Assembly: GCA_944323825.1 (NCBI GenBank)
Contig: CALUTY010000002.1
Location: 152,495 to 216,494 of the forward strand
DNA: 64,000 bases
From: an uncultured Bacteroidales bacterium
GTDB lineage: Bacteria; Bacteroidota; Bacteroidia; Bacteroidales; UBA932
Reading direction: 5' to 3'
Shown one piece after another: positions 51,451 through 60,082 of this stretch. Each line of letters starts with the position of its first letter. Within the stretch, counting starts at the first letter, position 1. The notes under the pieces were generated by a model that saw nothing but the letters and a program-made list of their open reading frames with translations, was not told the origin of the DNA and searched no databases. The position numbers were made by a program, and so were the translations under genes.

Positions 51451-52524
51451 ATGAGTGTATTCAAAGACAAGGTCCTGCTGATAACAGGCGGTACGGGCAG
51501 TTTCGGAAACGCCGTACTTCGTCGCTTTCTTGACAGCGACATCAAGGAGATCCGCATCTTCTCGAGAGACGAGAAGAAGCAGGACGACATGCGACACGCA
51601 CTCCAGAACCCCAAGGTGAAGTTCTATATCGGGAACGTCAGGAACAAGGACTCCGTGGACATCGCGATGCGCGGGGTCGACTATGTGTTCTCAGCAGCGG
51701 CGCTGAAGCAGGTCCCGTCGTGCGAGTTCTTCCCTCTTGAGGCTACGCGCACGAATGTGATCGGGACGGAGAATGTCCTCGAATCTGCGATTGAGCACGG
51801 AGTGAAGAATGTCGTGGTTCTGTCCACAGACAAGGCCGCGTATCCGATCAACGCGATGGGGATCAGCAAGGCGCTGATGGAGAAGGTTGCGATTGCCAAG
51901 GGGCGCGAGCTCGGCGAGGGCGCGGCCACGACAATCTGCTGCACGAGATATGGCAATGTGATGGCCAGCAGGGGCTCAGTGATTCCGCTGTGGGTGGAGC
52001 AGATGATGGAGGGAAAGCCGATCACGATCACAGACCCTAACATGACGAGATTCATGATGACGCTGGATGACGCAGTAGATCTGGTTGTCTATGCCTTCAC
52101 TCACGGTCACAACGGCGACCTGTTCGTGCAGAAGGCGCCGGCGGCCACACTGGAGACTCTTGCGACAGCACTTAAGGAGATCTACTCGCAGATCGATCCG
52201 AAATTCGGCGAAACAGAGGTGAAAGTGATAGGAACACGCCACGGAGAGAAACTCTATGAAACACTGGTGACGAGGGAAGAGATGGCCCGGGCAATAGATA
52301 TGGGAGACTATTTCCGTATTCCTTGCGACACGCGGGATTTGAATTACGACAAGTTCTTCATCGAAGGTAATGAAGACATGACCCGAATAGAAGACTACCA
52401 CAGCCACAACACCCGTCGTCTCGATGTAGAGGGGATGAAAGAGCAGCTGATGCGTCTGCGCTTCATCAGAGAGGATCTCGGGCTGCTTCCAAGAGCGAAG
52501 GCCAGAGACATACGCTCGGAGTAG
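51451..52524 (+). CDS. fnlA: UDP-GlcNAc 4,6-dehydratase/5-epimerase, FnlA (CapE) type
   Basis: A 357-residue Rossmann-fold enzyme that starts the pathway from UDP-GlcNAc to UDP-N-acetyl-L-fucosamine. T-G-G-T-G-S-F-G-N-A (11-20) binds NADP, F-S-R-D-E-K-K-Q near 47 is the family mark, and the catalytic segment S-T-D-K-A-A-Y-P then M-G-I-S-K is present (about 129-142). Compared with the preceding glycosyltransferases, base composition shifts clearly to GC. The three fnl genes and wbuB travel as one module in many capsule loci. A 160-base gap with a 10-base direct repeat separates it from fnlB. Confidence 0.94.
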   Translation: MSVFKDKVLLITGGTGSFGNAVLRRFLDSDIKEIRIFSRDEKKQDDMRHALQNPKVKFYIGNVRNKDSVDIAMRGVDYVFSAAALKQVPSCEFFPLEATRTNVIGTENVLESAIEHGVKNVVVLSTDKAAYPINAMGISKALMEKVAIAKGRELGEGAATTICCTRYGNVMASRGSVIPLWVEQMMEGKPITITDPNMTRFMMTLDDAVDLVVYAFTHGHNGDLFVQKAPAATLETLATALKEIYSQIDPKFGETEVKVIGTRHGEKLYETLVTREEMARAIDMGDYFRIPCDTRDLNYDKFFIEGNEDMTRIEDYHSHNTRRLDVEGMKEQLMRLRFIREDLGLLPRAKARDIRSE

Positions 52525-52531
52525 CATTACG

Positions 52532-52565
52532 ACAGGCGCATGATGCGAGAGTCGCACAGGCGCAT
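52532..52565. repeat. 10-base direct repeat in the fnlA-fnlB gap
   Basis: ACAGGCGCAT occurs at 52532-52541 and 52556-52565, 24 bases apart. The remainder of the 160-base gap (52525-52684) has no gene, no promoter match and no terminator. It is unusual for fnl genes, which mostly touch. Confidence 0.6.
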
Positions 52566-52684
52566 ACTAGCGGCCTCGGGAAAACGGGGCGAAAATGCCG
52601 GATGAGGAACCGGCTCAACATTCCTCATGCTTCAGATAAGACGGGCACAGGTCTGATGTCCGCAAATCAAGAAAAGACAGCAAA

Positions 52685-53839
52685 ATGAAAATACTTGTTA
52701 CCGGCGCGAGAGGATTCGTCGGAAGAAATCTCGTGTCGCAGCTGCGGAATATCCGTGACGGGAAGGCCAGATGGTACAATGTCCCGGATCCGCAAAAAAT
52801 AATCGTATATGAGTACGACCTGGACAGTACTCCGGAAGAACTCGACAGGTACTGCTCGGATGCGGACTTTGTCTATAATCTGGCGGGAGTGAACCGTCCG
52901 GAAAATCCGGAAGACTTCATGAAAGGGAACTTCGGGTTTGCTTCTACGCTTCTCGACATGCTGAAGAAGTACAGGAACACCTGCCCCGTGATGATATCGA
53001 GCTCCATTCAGGCGGCACTTGACAACCCGTACGGGGAGAGCAAGCGCGCTGGGGAGGAGCTCATGTTCAGGTACTCCGAAGAGACCGGCGCGAAGGTCCT
53101 GGTCTACCGATTCTCTAACCTGTTCGGGAAGTGGTGCCGTCCGAATTACAACAGTGTTGTGGCGACTTTCTGCAACAACATAGCGAAAGGCCTGCCGATC
53201 AAAGTCAATGACCCGGAAGTGACACTTAATCTCGAATACATCGATGATGTTGTTGACGAGCTGATTGGAGCGCTTGTCGGGGAAGAGCATACCGATGGCC
53301 GATACTGTCATGTGCCTGTACATCACAGCGTAAAGCTCGGTCATATAGTGGAGCTGCTTGAAGGCTTCAAAAGGACTCGAGAGACCCTCGGTGTCCCTGA
53401 TGTTGGCGACGCTTTCACAAGAAAGCTTCATGCCACCTACCTCTCCTATCTTCCGGAGGACGGATTCAGCTATCCCGTCACGACGCACAGCGATGAGAGG
53501 GGCAGCTTCACTGAGCTCATACGAACTGCTGACTGTGGTCAGGTATCAGTAAACATCACGAAACCGCATGTGACGAAAGGCAATCATTGGCATCACACAA
53601 AGAACGAGAAGTTCATCGTAGTGAGCGGCCGCGGAGTGATCCGGTTCAGAGATGTCCGTGACCCTCATGCACAGGTGATTGAGTATCAGGTCTCGGGCGA
53701 TAAGATAGAAGTTATAGATGTGCCGGCTGGCTACACCCACAACTTCGAGAACCTCGGCGACACCGACATGGTCACCATCATATGGTGCAACGAGTGCTTC
53801 GACCCGGACAGACCGGACACATATTTCGAACAGGTATAG
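52685..53839 (+). CDS. fnlB: bifunctional reductase/epimerase FnlB (CapF, WbjC) type
   Basis: A 384-residue enzyme with an N-terminal short-chain reductase domain (about 1-265, T-G-A-R-G-F-V-G-R-N at 6-15, Y-G-E-S-K-R-A-G near 117) and a C-terminal cupin domain (about 270-380) with the metal motif K-G-N-H-W-H-H-T-K-N-E-K. This two-domain CapF layout catalyses 3-epimerisation and 4-reduction to UDP-6-deoxy-L-TalNAc. Residues around the cupin motif are intact. Middle gene of the L-FucNAc module. Confidence 0.94.
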   Translation: MKILVTGARGFVGRNLVSQLRNIRDGKARWYNVPDPQKIIVYEYDLDSTPEELDRYCSDADFVYNLAGVNRPENPEDFMKGNFGFASTLLDMLKKYRNTCPVMISSSIQAALDNPYGESKRAGEELMFRYSEETGAKVLVYRFSNLFGKWCRPNYNSVVATFCNNIAKGLPIKVNDPEVTLNLEYIDDVVDELIGALVGEEHTDGRYCHVPVHHSVKLGHIVELLEGFKRTRETLGVPDVGDAFTRKLHATYLSYLPEDGFSYPVTTHSDERGSFTELIRTADCGQVSVNITKPHVTKGNHWHHTKNEKFIVVSGRGVIRFRDVRDPHAQVIEYQVSGDKIEVIDVPAGYTHNFENLGDTDMVTIIWCNECFDPDRPDTYFEQV

Positions 53840-53884
53840 AAGAGCGACAGATATGGAGCGTCTTCATAAAAACTGAATCCAATA

Positions 53885-55063
53885 ATGAATACAGACTTTT
53901 CAAATGTGCAGTTTGCCGGTGACGGCCGTCTCCGGCTGCTGATTATAGTGGGCACAAGACCGGAAATCATACGTCTCGCCGCCGTGATAAACAAATGCAG
54001 AAAGTATTTCGACTGTCTGCTGGCACACACGGGGCAGAATTATGACTACAATCTCAATGGCGTCTTTTTTAAAGACTTGGGACTCAAGAATCCGGATGTT
54101 TATCTTGATGCAGTCGGAGAGGATCTTGGCGCCACAATGGGCAACATCATAGATTCCAGCTACAAACTGATGGTTCAGACACGTCCTGATGCGGTGCTCG
54201 TGCTGGGCGACACCAACTCATGCCTGTCGGTAATAGGAGCGAAGCGCCTTCATATCCCGATTTTCCACATGGAGGCAGGAAACCGATGCTTCGACGAGTG
54301 TCTCCCGGAAGAGACCAACAGAAGGATTGTGGACATCATTTCCGATGTGAACATCTGCTACTCGGAGCACGCGAGGAGGTATCTCAATGCTTCTGGTGTT
54401 GCAAAAGAGAGAACCTATGTGTCAGGATCTCCGATGGCAGAAGTGCTGCATGAAAATCTCAAGCAGATAGAGTCTTCCGACATTCACAGCCGTCTGGGTC
54501 TGGAGAAAGGCCGTTACATACTCCTGTCCGCTCACCGCGAGGAGAATATTGACACCGAAAGGAACTTCATGTCCCTGTTCAGCGCCGTCAATGCAATGGC
54601 TCAAAAGTATGATATGCCGATATTGTATTCTTGTCACCCGCGCTCCCGCAGACGGCTGGAGGAGAGCGGCTTCAAACTCGATCAGCGAGTCATCCGGCAC
54701 GAGCCCCTCGGCTTCCATGACTACAACTGCCTCCAGATGAACGCCTTTGCAGTTGTCTCCGACAGCGGTACTCTTCCGGAGGAGAGCAGCTTCTTCACGA
54801 GCATCGGGCATCCGTTTCCTGCGGTGTGCATCCGCACCTCGACTGAGCGCCCGGAAGCTCTTGACAAGGGATGCTTCATCCTCGCCGGCATCGACAGCAA
54901 CTCGCTTCTTCAGGCTGTCGATACGGCTGTGGAGATGAACAGAAACGGTGATCTGGGCCTGCCCGTGCCGAACTACACTGACGAGAATGTCTCAACTAAG
55001 ATCGTGAAACTCATACAGTCTTACACCGGAGTCGTGAATAAGATGGTCTGGAGAAAATTCTGA
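53885..55063 (+). CDS. fnlC: UDP-sugar 2-epimerase FnlC (CapG, WbjD) type
   Basis: A 392-residue non-hydrolysing 2-epimerase. G-T-R-P-E-I-I-R-L-A near residue 23, H-T-G-Q-N-Y-D-Y near 50, V-L-G-D-T-N-S-C near 108, H-M-E-A-G-N-R near 129, and S-A-H-R-E-E-N-I-D near 217 are the active-site blocks. The presence of a specific E-E-S-S-F-F-T near the C-terminal third matches the FnlC branch rather than housekeeping UDP-GlcNAc 2-epimerase. It finishes UDP-L-FucNAc. wbuB follows after 11 bases. Confidence 0.94.
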   Translation: MNTDFSNVQFAGDGRLRLLIIVGTRPEIIRLAAVINKCRKYFDCLLAHTGQNYDYNLNGVFFKDLGLKNPDVYLDAVGEDLGATMGNIIDSSYKLMVQTRPDAVLVLGDTNSCLSVIGAKRLHIPIFHMEAGNRCFDECLPEETNRRIVDIISDVNICYSEHARRYLNASGVAKERTYVSGSPMAEVLHENLKQIESSDIHSRLGLEKGRYILLSAHREENIDTERNFMSLFSAVNAMAQKYDMPILYSCHPRSRRRLEESGFKLDQRVIRHEPLGFHDYNCLQMNAFAVVSDSGTLPEESSFFTSIGHPFPAVCIRTSTERPEALDKGCFILAGIDSNSLLQAVDTAVEMNRNGDLGLPVPNYTDENVSTKIVKLIQSYTGVVNKMVWRKF

Positions 55064-55074
55064 AAAACAGAGAT

Positions 55075-56286
55075 ATGAGAATACTGATTGCAACGCAGTT
55101 TTTTCATCCGGAAAACTTCAAGAGCAGCGATGTGGCATTCGAACTTGCAAAACGAGGCCACATCGTTTCTGTTCTTACCAACATCCCCAATTATCCGCAA
55201 GGAAAATTTTACAAGGGATATGGATTGTTCAAACGCCGGATAGAGACAGTCAATGGAGTAAAAATCTACAGGACATTAGTTGTCCCGAGAGGCAACGGAG
55301 GAGGCATTATGCTTGCACTCAACTATTTCAGCTGGGCTTTCATTGCCTCGATATGGGCTGTCTTCCTTTCAATCTTCCATAGATATGATGCCATTATAGT
55401 CCATGAGACTTCGCCTATAACTCAAGGATTTCCGGCATTGGTTGTCAAATGGATGCAACGGATTCCGTTATATTTCTGGGTTCTGGACCTATGGCCGGAA
55501 AGTCTTCAGTCTGCCGGCAACATCAACAACAGGCATATTCTCGGCTTCTTCACAAAAGTGACCCAGTTCATTTACAATCACTCCACAAAGATACTGATGA
55601 GTTCCAAGGGATTCCGGCAGTCCATTCTGGAAAAAGGAGACTACGGCGACAAACTTATATATTTTCCCAATTGGGCTGAGGATGTATTCACTGATGCAAA
55701 GCCATACCCTATTCCGGCATTACCGGAAGGATTCAAGGTAATGTTTGCCGGAAATATCGGTGAGGCACAGGACTTTGAAAACATAATGCAGGCGGCCCTG
55801 CTTCTGAAAGACAATAAGGACATCAAATTCATTCTTGTCGGTGATGGCAGGCGCAAGCCGTTTGTGGATGAATTCATAAGAGAGCACTCATTGGAAGAAA
55901 CCGTACTGACTCCGGGGCGATTCCCTCTTGAAGCAATGCCGTCATTTTTCAGAGCTGCCGACGTAATGCTTGTCACTCTTAAAGGGGATTACATATTCAG
56001 CCTGACTGCACCAGCAAAACTTCAGGCCTATATGGCAGCCGGGAAACCCGTAGTCGCCATGATAGACGGCGAGGCGCGAAAACTCATAGCAGAAAGCGGC
56101 TGCGGCCTTTCAGGGCCTGCTGCCGACAGCCGGTCGCTTGCGGACAATATTCTGGAAATGAAAAATATGTCACGGGAAGCTCTTTCAAGAATGGGCCAGG
56201 CAGGATATGAATATTTCAGCAAAAACTTCAGAAAGGATATTTGCATGGATCACCTGTGCGAAATTCTGGATATGGGGAAAGGGTAA
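55075..56286 (+). CDS. wbuB: glycosyltransferase WbuB family (L-FucNAc transferase)
   Basis: A 403-residue GT4 enzyme beginning R-I-L-I-A-T-Q-F-F-H-P-E-N-F-K, with N-I-P-N-Y-P-Q-G-K-F near residue 38 and W-V-L-D-L-W-P-E near 138. The donor site has F-A-G-N-I-G-E-A-Q-D near 224. These are hallmarks of WbuB, usually coupled to fnlABC, so it is the likely L-FucNAc transferase, possibly the enzyme adding the second sugar to the lipid-linked primer. It is the last gene of the first polysaccharide operon. Confidence 0.93.
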   Translation: MRILIATQFFHPENFKSSDVAFELAKRGHIVSVLTNIPNYPQGKFYKGYGLFKRRIETVNGVKIYRTLVVPRGNGGGIMLALNYFSWAFIASIWAVFLSIFHRYDAIIVHETSPITQGFPALVVKWMQRIPLYFWVLDLWPESLQSAGNINNRHILGFFTKVTQFIYNHSTKILMSSKGFRQSILEKGDYGDKLIYFPNWAEDVFTDAKPYPIPALPEGFKVMFAGNIGEAQDFENIMQAALLLKDNKDIKFILVGDGRRKPFVDEFIREHSLEETVLTPGRFPLEAMPSFFRAADVMLVTLKGDYIFSLTAPAKLQAYMAAGKPVVAMIDGEARKLIAESGCGLSGPAADSRSLADNILEMKNMSREALSRMGQAGYEYFSKNFRKDICMDHLCEILDMGKG

Positions 56287-56354
56287 GACAGTTCATTTGA
56301 ACCGGACATTTGAAAGAACTATCTGGCATCCATGACGGCAGGTCTGCAAAAATG

Positions 56355-56399
56355 ATAACTTTGGCACGAATCAAATTATTTAATTAAAGCCAAAGTTAT
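56355..56399 (+). repeat. 11-base perfect inverted repeat at the recombinase start
   Basis: ATAACTTTGGC (56355-56365) and GCCAAAGTTAT (56389-56399) are exact reverse complements separated by 23 AT-rich bases. The right arm overlaps the recombinase start codon (ATG at 56398). Each arm contains TAACTTTG, a match to the -7 promoter box, in opposite directions. No partner copy was seen elsewhere in the window. No T-run follows, so terminator action is unlikely. Confidence 0.75.
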
Positions 56400-57339
56400 G
56401 ACAGAACAGATGACAATCGGCATGATTGCCCAGTTGTGGAAAGCCGACAAACGCAAGTATGTGAAATATTCGACATTTTCTGCATATGCTCTGATTCTAG
56501 AAAATCATATTCTTCCTGCCTTTGGGCAAAGAACACGCATTGAAGAACAAGATGTGCAGGAGTTCGTCCTGCAGAAACTCCGGCAGGGTCTTCGTCAAAA
56601 GACCATAAAGGATATGCTCGTCGTGCTGAAAATGGTCGTGAAATTTGGAGCCGCACTTAATAGTGTTAGTCTTGAGAAGTGGGACATTCGTTTCCCTACT
56701 GACTTGTCATGCCGGAGGATACCAGTATTGAATCTTGAGAATCATAGAAAGATACTTGAATATCTGAGATCTCATCAGTCGCTTCGTGATCTCGGCATTT
56801 ACATCAGTCTGGCGACAGGGATGCGCATCGGAGAAATCTGTGGACTAAAATGGGAAGACATTGATCTTTCAGAGGGCGTGATCAGAGTACGCAGGACAAT
56901 TGAGAGGATATATTCTGTAGAGAATGGAGTGAGGCGCACAGAACTCATTATCGGTCCGCCCAAAACTCTGCATTCCATTCGAGATATCCCAATCAATACA
57001 GAACTCATGGCCTTTCTGCTTCCGCTCAAAGTCAAGGCCTCACATAGTCATTATCTTCTGACAGGCACCGACCGACCTACTGAGCCGAGAACATACCGCA
57101 ATCATTATAACCGTCTGCTAAAACGTCTCGACATTCCGCACATCAAATTCCATGGGCTTCGGCACAGTTTTGCTACACGCTGCATTGAGAGCAACTGCGA
57201 CTATAAGACCGTTAGCGTCATTCTCGGTCACTCCGACATCAGGACCACCCTCAACCTCTATGTCCATCCCAATCTTGAACAAAAGAGACGTTGCATAGAC
57301 AGGATGTTTGATATGGTCTATGTCCCAGCAGATTGTTGA
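56398..57339 (+). CDS. tyrosine recombinase/integrase
   Basis: A 313-residue site-specific recombinase with all catalytic residues: Arg143 (T-G-M-R-I-G-E-I), Lys189 (P-P-K-T-L-H-S), His252 and Arg255 (H-G-L-R-H), His278 (L-G-H-S-D-I) and the nucleophile Tyr288 (L-N-L-Y-V-H-P). The N-terminal 105 residues form the usual core-binding SAM-like domain, with T-Y/F-S-A-Y near residue 27. Located between two convergent polysaccharide gene sets, it may be a Tsr-like invertase acting on promoters or surface loci, or an integrase left from transfer of one of the sets. Its 5' end is embedded in the inverted repeat. Confidence 0.93.
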   Translation: MTEQMTIGMIAQLWKADKRKYVKYSTFSAYALILENHILPAFGQRTRIEEQDVQEFVLQKLRQGLRQKTIKDMLVVLKMVVKFGAALNSVSLEKWDIRFPTDLSCRRIPVLNLENHRKILEYLRSHQSLRDLGIYISLATGMRIGEICGLKWEDIDLSEGVIRVRRTIERIYSVENGVRRTELIIGPPKTLHSIRDIPINTELMAFLLPLKVKASHSHYLLTGTDRPTEPRTYRNHYNRLLKRLDIPHIKFHGLRHSFATRCIESNCDYKTVSVILGHSDIRTTLNLYVHPNLEQKRRCIDRMFDMVYVPADC

Positions 57340-57597
57340 TATTCCATTCGTATAAGAAGCAGAAATACAGGAATGAGATCTTCTTGATGCAGAATAATAT
57401 TACAACGGGGAGAGTCTATATGTATGCCAGATGGAGCAGCAGCTAGAACATACCTATCACATGGAGCACGGTACCAGAACTCGGATACTTCTTCATAGCG
57501 CTCTACTGGTCTCCATGTACACGGATTATGGGAATCTGCTATAGTGGACTGGCAGATCGTATGTGACTTTAGGCCAACTACAAAGCAAAACGCCTTT
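57340..57597. other. 258-base stretch with no supported gene
   Basis: Between the recombinase stop and the UpxY remnant both strands are broken by stops in all but one frame. A 103-codon reverse-strand frame (57318-57629) has no recognisable domain and overlaps the recombinase end. No promoter match or hairpin stands out. It is probably decayed DNA belonging to the same lost gene or the start of its operon. Confidence 0.5.
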
Positions 57598-57878
57598 AAG
57601 TGGTTGGCCTGAGAGCTCCTTACAAGCAAAATTGGTCTGATGTACGGGAATTAATGTTCAAACATGGCTTCTTATTGGTTTACCATAAGCCGAACAAAAG
57701 AAAAGTAAAGGTCAAGGTCGGTCACATCATGCTCGTGCACAACCTCAGGAAATACTTGGCAGTGCTTATTGGCAGCCGTAGATTAGTAGGAGCTTTGCAA
57801 CCGCATAGGCAATTTGAATTACAATATAAAGCCGAACATGATTGAGATGTTCTTCCTAATAACATGTCGGATGAATAA
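57598..57878 (+). pseudogene. decayed UpxY-like transcription antiterminator (NusG N-terminal domain)
   Basis: A broken reading frame with the order of features of Bacteroidales UpxY proteins. K-W-L at 57598 shifts frame into V-G-L-R-A-P-Y-K-Q (57600 on), then V-R-E-L-M-F-K-H-G-F, a basic strand K-R-K-V-K-V-K-V-G, V-H-N-L (the usual H/P-N-L-F-V position), S-R-R-L-V-G-A-L, L-Q-Y, and after an in-frame stop D-V-L-P-N-N-M-S-D-E, like the family's V-P-x-x-x-M-x-x-F motif, then another stop. The KOW-containing C-terminal part is missing. One frameshift and two stops make it non-functional. Recognition is by pattern only. Confidence 0.55.
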
Positions 57879-57952
57879 AAAACATATCGACCTACACATG
57901 AAAAAATTGAACAAAATCTCTCATTATTATTAAAAATGTAAACAAAGAAGAA

Positions 57953-58969
57953 TCAATGCAATGTATGGTCTAAAATTTTCTTATAAAAAGTCTCCTTGCC
58001 ATTACTGGAGCGAGGGAATTCGCGTTTCCACGATAATTTGAATAAAGAGGTATCAGCGCTTATCTGTTTCCAAATAGTTTCATCATATGGATGTGAAAGT
58101 ATCTTATACAACTCATCACAATCAGGATTATTTGAAACAATGTTGTCAAATACTTTTGCTATCTCCTTATTGTGCCGTTGTACCAATACGATTACATAAT
58201 CGGTCAATAAATAATCAATCAGTCTGTCATTAACTTTCCAATAATAATATAAAAAGTCTCTGATAGCCCCGAATATCCATCTGTTTTCGTAATTGCAACC
58301 TAACGAATAATTGGCGAAATATCCACAAGCGACGGAAATATGCCCATAATCAGGCCGTTTAATAGACCACAACGGTAATGACATGTATTCTTTGACACAA
58401 GGAGATGTACAAAAAAATGTTGAGTCTAACCAGATGCCTCCATATTTTGCCAGCAGACTGACTCTTAGCAAATCTGAATATAAGGTTCTAGAAATTACTC
58501 CGGATTTCCTTTTAGCTTCGATCCATTCAGGGAATTGTATGTAATTTTTATAATTTTCGTCAGTGATACATATTATCTCGTACTCTTTTACATTATTTTT
58601 TATAGATTCCATGCAGGCTTTAACTATTTCAGGAGCATTATTTATCCCTTGCCACCAGCAGATCCATATCTTATTGCGCAGCCTGTCTTCACAATCCGGA
58701 ATCTTTTTGGAAAATTTATAATCATCCCAATATTCATGATACTTCGTTTCCAGAAAATCCAGCATTATACGATGCTTACTCATTAACCTTGTTTTGATAC
58801 GCTCTGACTCTTCATAACCTAGACGACACATCATCTGAATGTCTATTTTCGTCCTGAAGGTTATGAATGCGTCTTTTGCAGACAGTGTGCCAGCAATTTC
58901 ACAGGTAGCTTTGACTTCTTCAATACTCCTGTGAATCAATCGTTTTAAACTAGTATAAATATTCGCCAT
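57953..58969 (-). CDS. capsular polysaccharide synthesis glycosyltransferase (GT32-like)
   Basis: A 338-residue protein of the capsular-synthesis/GT32 group: I-W-I-C-W-W-Q-G-I-N near residue 100, and the D-x-D-bearing segment Y-S-D-L-L-R then Y-G-G-I-W-L-D-S-T-F (about 160-185) that binds the metal and nucleotide sugar. It is strongly AT-rich. An ATG at 58969 is preferred to the TTG ten codons earlier. It is the last gene of the leftward second polysaccharide set, 43 bases after the preceding gene of its operon. Confidence 0.85.
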   Translation of the reverse strand: MANIYTSLKRLIHRSIEEVKATCEIAGTLSAKDAFITFRTKIDIQMMCRLGYEESERIKTRLMSKHRIMLDFLETKYHEYWDDYKFSKKIPDCEDRLRNKIWICWWQGINNAPEIVKACMESIKNNVKEYEIICITDENYKNYIQFPEWIEAKRKSGVISRTLYSDLLRVSLLAKYGGIWLDSTFFCTSPCVKEYMSLPLWSIKRPDYGHISVACGYFANYSLGCNYENRWIFGAIRDFLYYYWKVNDRLIDYLLTDYVIVLVQRHNKEIAKVFDNIVSNNPDCDELYKILSHPYDETIWKQISADTSLFKLSWKREFPRSSNGKETFYKKILDHTLH

Positions 58970-59012
58970 AACAAATATTTTTCCGACTAAATATTTCAAA
59001 ATATCGGTTCCA

Positions 59013-60074
59013 TCAGACTTCTGTCTGATTTATAATAGGCATCAGGTACTGTTTTATTATATTGGACCAAGTGTATTTTTTCATCGTGTTTCTGATAACT
59101 GTACTGTTGATTTTATCTTTGATATGCCACATACTTTCCAAACCATCCACGAAGCCTTCTGGGGAATCATCTATCAATACTCCATTTTCACTATTTATTA
59201 TTTGTTTATTTGCTTCTGTCGCTGTTGCAATACAGTACAAGCCGGATAATGTATATTCGAATGTTTTGGTCGGAGGCTGGAATTCATAATAATCGACAAT
59301 CGGCACGTATGAGACACCAATATTACATCTGTCCAGAAAAGGTTTAAGTAATGAATGTGGGATCTTGCCATGCAGAATTATATATGTCTCCAATTTATAT
59401 AACCTGATGTATTCTTGTATCTTTTCATATTCTTCCCCACTTCCTATTATATCATAGGTGATAAACCTGTCAGGATGTTTTTTTATGTACATTGCAACAC
59501 CTTCTACGGTCTGGATGATATTTCTATTGTTTAATGTTCCTATATACAAAAGTTTGATATTCTGAAAATTCTTATTCGAATCAGAAACAATGTCTGCTCC
59601 CAGAGGCAAAATATAGACTTGCAGCTTTTTATTGAATTCCAATTGTTTTGCAACGCCCTCGCTTATGCAAGAAATGGTGTTAAATGAATCTATATCTCTA
59701 CTGATTTGAACATTTTCCTTATCCCTCACATCCTTTTCTTTAGCCACGGATAAAGTGCGAATATCTACATGAATCTTTTTCCAAAAAAGGAACTTTTTTA
59801 TTATTCCGCATCCCGGAAAATATACAATAAAGATGAATCCATTGAATTTTAGAATTTTTCCAATTGCTTTTAAGATAAACCTTATACCCCTCAATAGCTT
59901 CGGTCCGACTAACGAAACGTATGTAACATTGACATTTGGCAAATCTATATATGGATACTTCTCATCAAAGCACAGGTATTCAATCGAATATTTTTTGTTT
60001 AAGTATTCACAATATTTCAGAGTATCGGTTAATTGTCCAAGTTGCCCTCTGTCAATAAACAATATTTTATTCAT
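59013..60074 (-). CDS. glycosyltransferase (GT4-like)
   Basis: A 353-residue GT-B protein: short N-terminal domain with Y-I-D-L-P-N-V-N-V-T, then L-Y-I-G-T-L-N-N-R-N near residue 180 as the start of the nucleotide-sugar domain, H-G-K-I-P-H-S-L-L near 245, and P-P-T-K-T-F-E-Y-T-L-S-G near 282 in place of the common E-x7-E. AT-rich. It lies 8 bases downstream of the next glycosyltransferase (60083-61186) and adds a sugar to the second polymer. Confidence 0.85.
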   Translation of the reverse strand: MNKILFIDRGQLGQLTDTLKYCEYLNKKYSIEYLCFDEKYPYIDLPNVNVTYVSLVGPKLLRGIRFILKAIGKILKFNGFIFIVYFPGCGIIKKFLFWKKIHVDIRTLSVAKEKDVRDKENVQISRDIDSFNTISCISEGVAKQLEFNKKLQVYILPLGADIVSDSNKNFQNIKLLYIGTLNNRNIIQTVEGVAMYIKKHPDRFITYDIIGSGEEYEKIQEYIRLYKLETYIILHGKIPHSLLKPFLDRCNIGVSYVPIVDYYEFQPPTKTFEYTLSGLYCIATATEANKQIINSENGVLIDDSPEGFVDGLESMWHIKDKINSTVIRNTMKKYTWSNIIKQYLMPIINQTEV

Positions 60075-60082
60075 GACACTAA

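Noticed and set aside
56355..56399. Terminator for the first polysaccharide operon
   Set aside because: The stem is AT-rich with a 23-base loop and no T-run, and it overlaps the start codon of the next gene.
57318..57629. 103-codon reverse frame between the recombinase and the UpxY remnant
   Set aside because: No recognisable domain; it overlaps the recombinase 3' end and runs opposite the decayed UpxY-like sequence.
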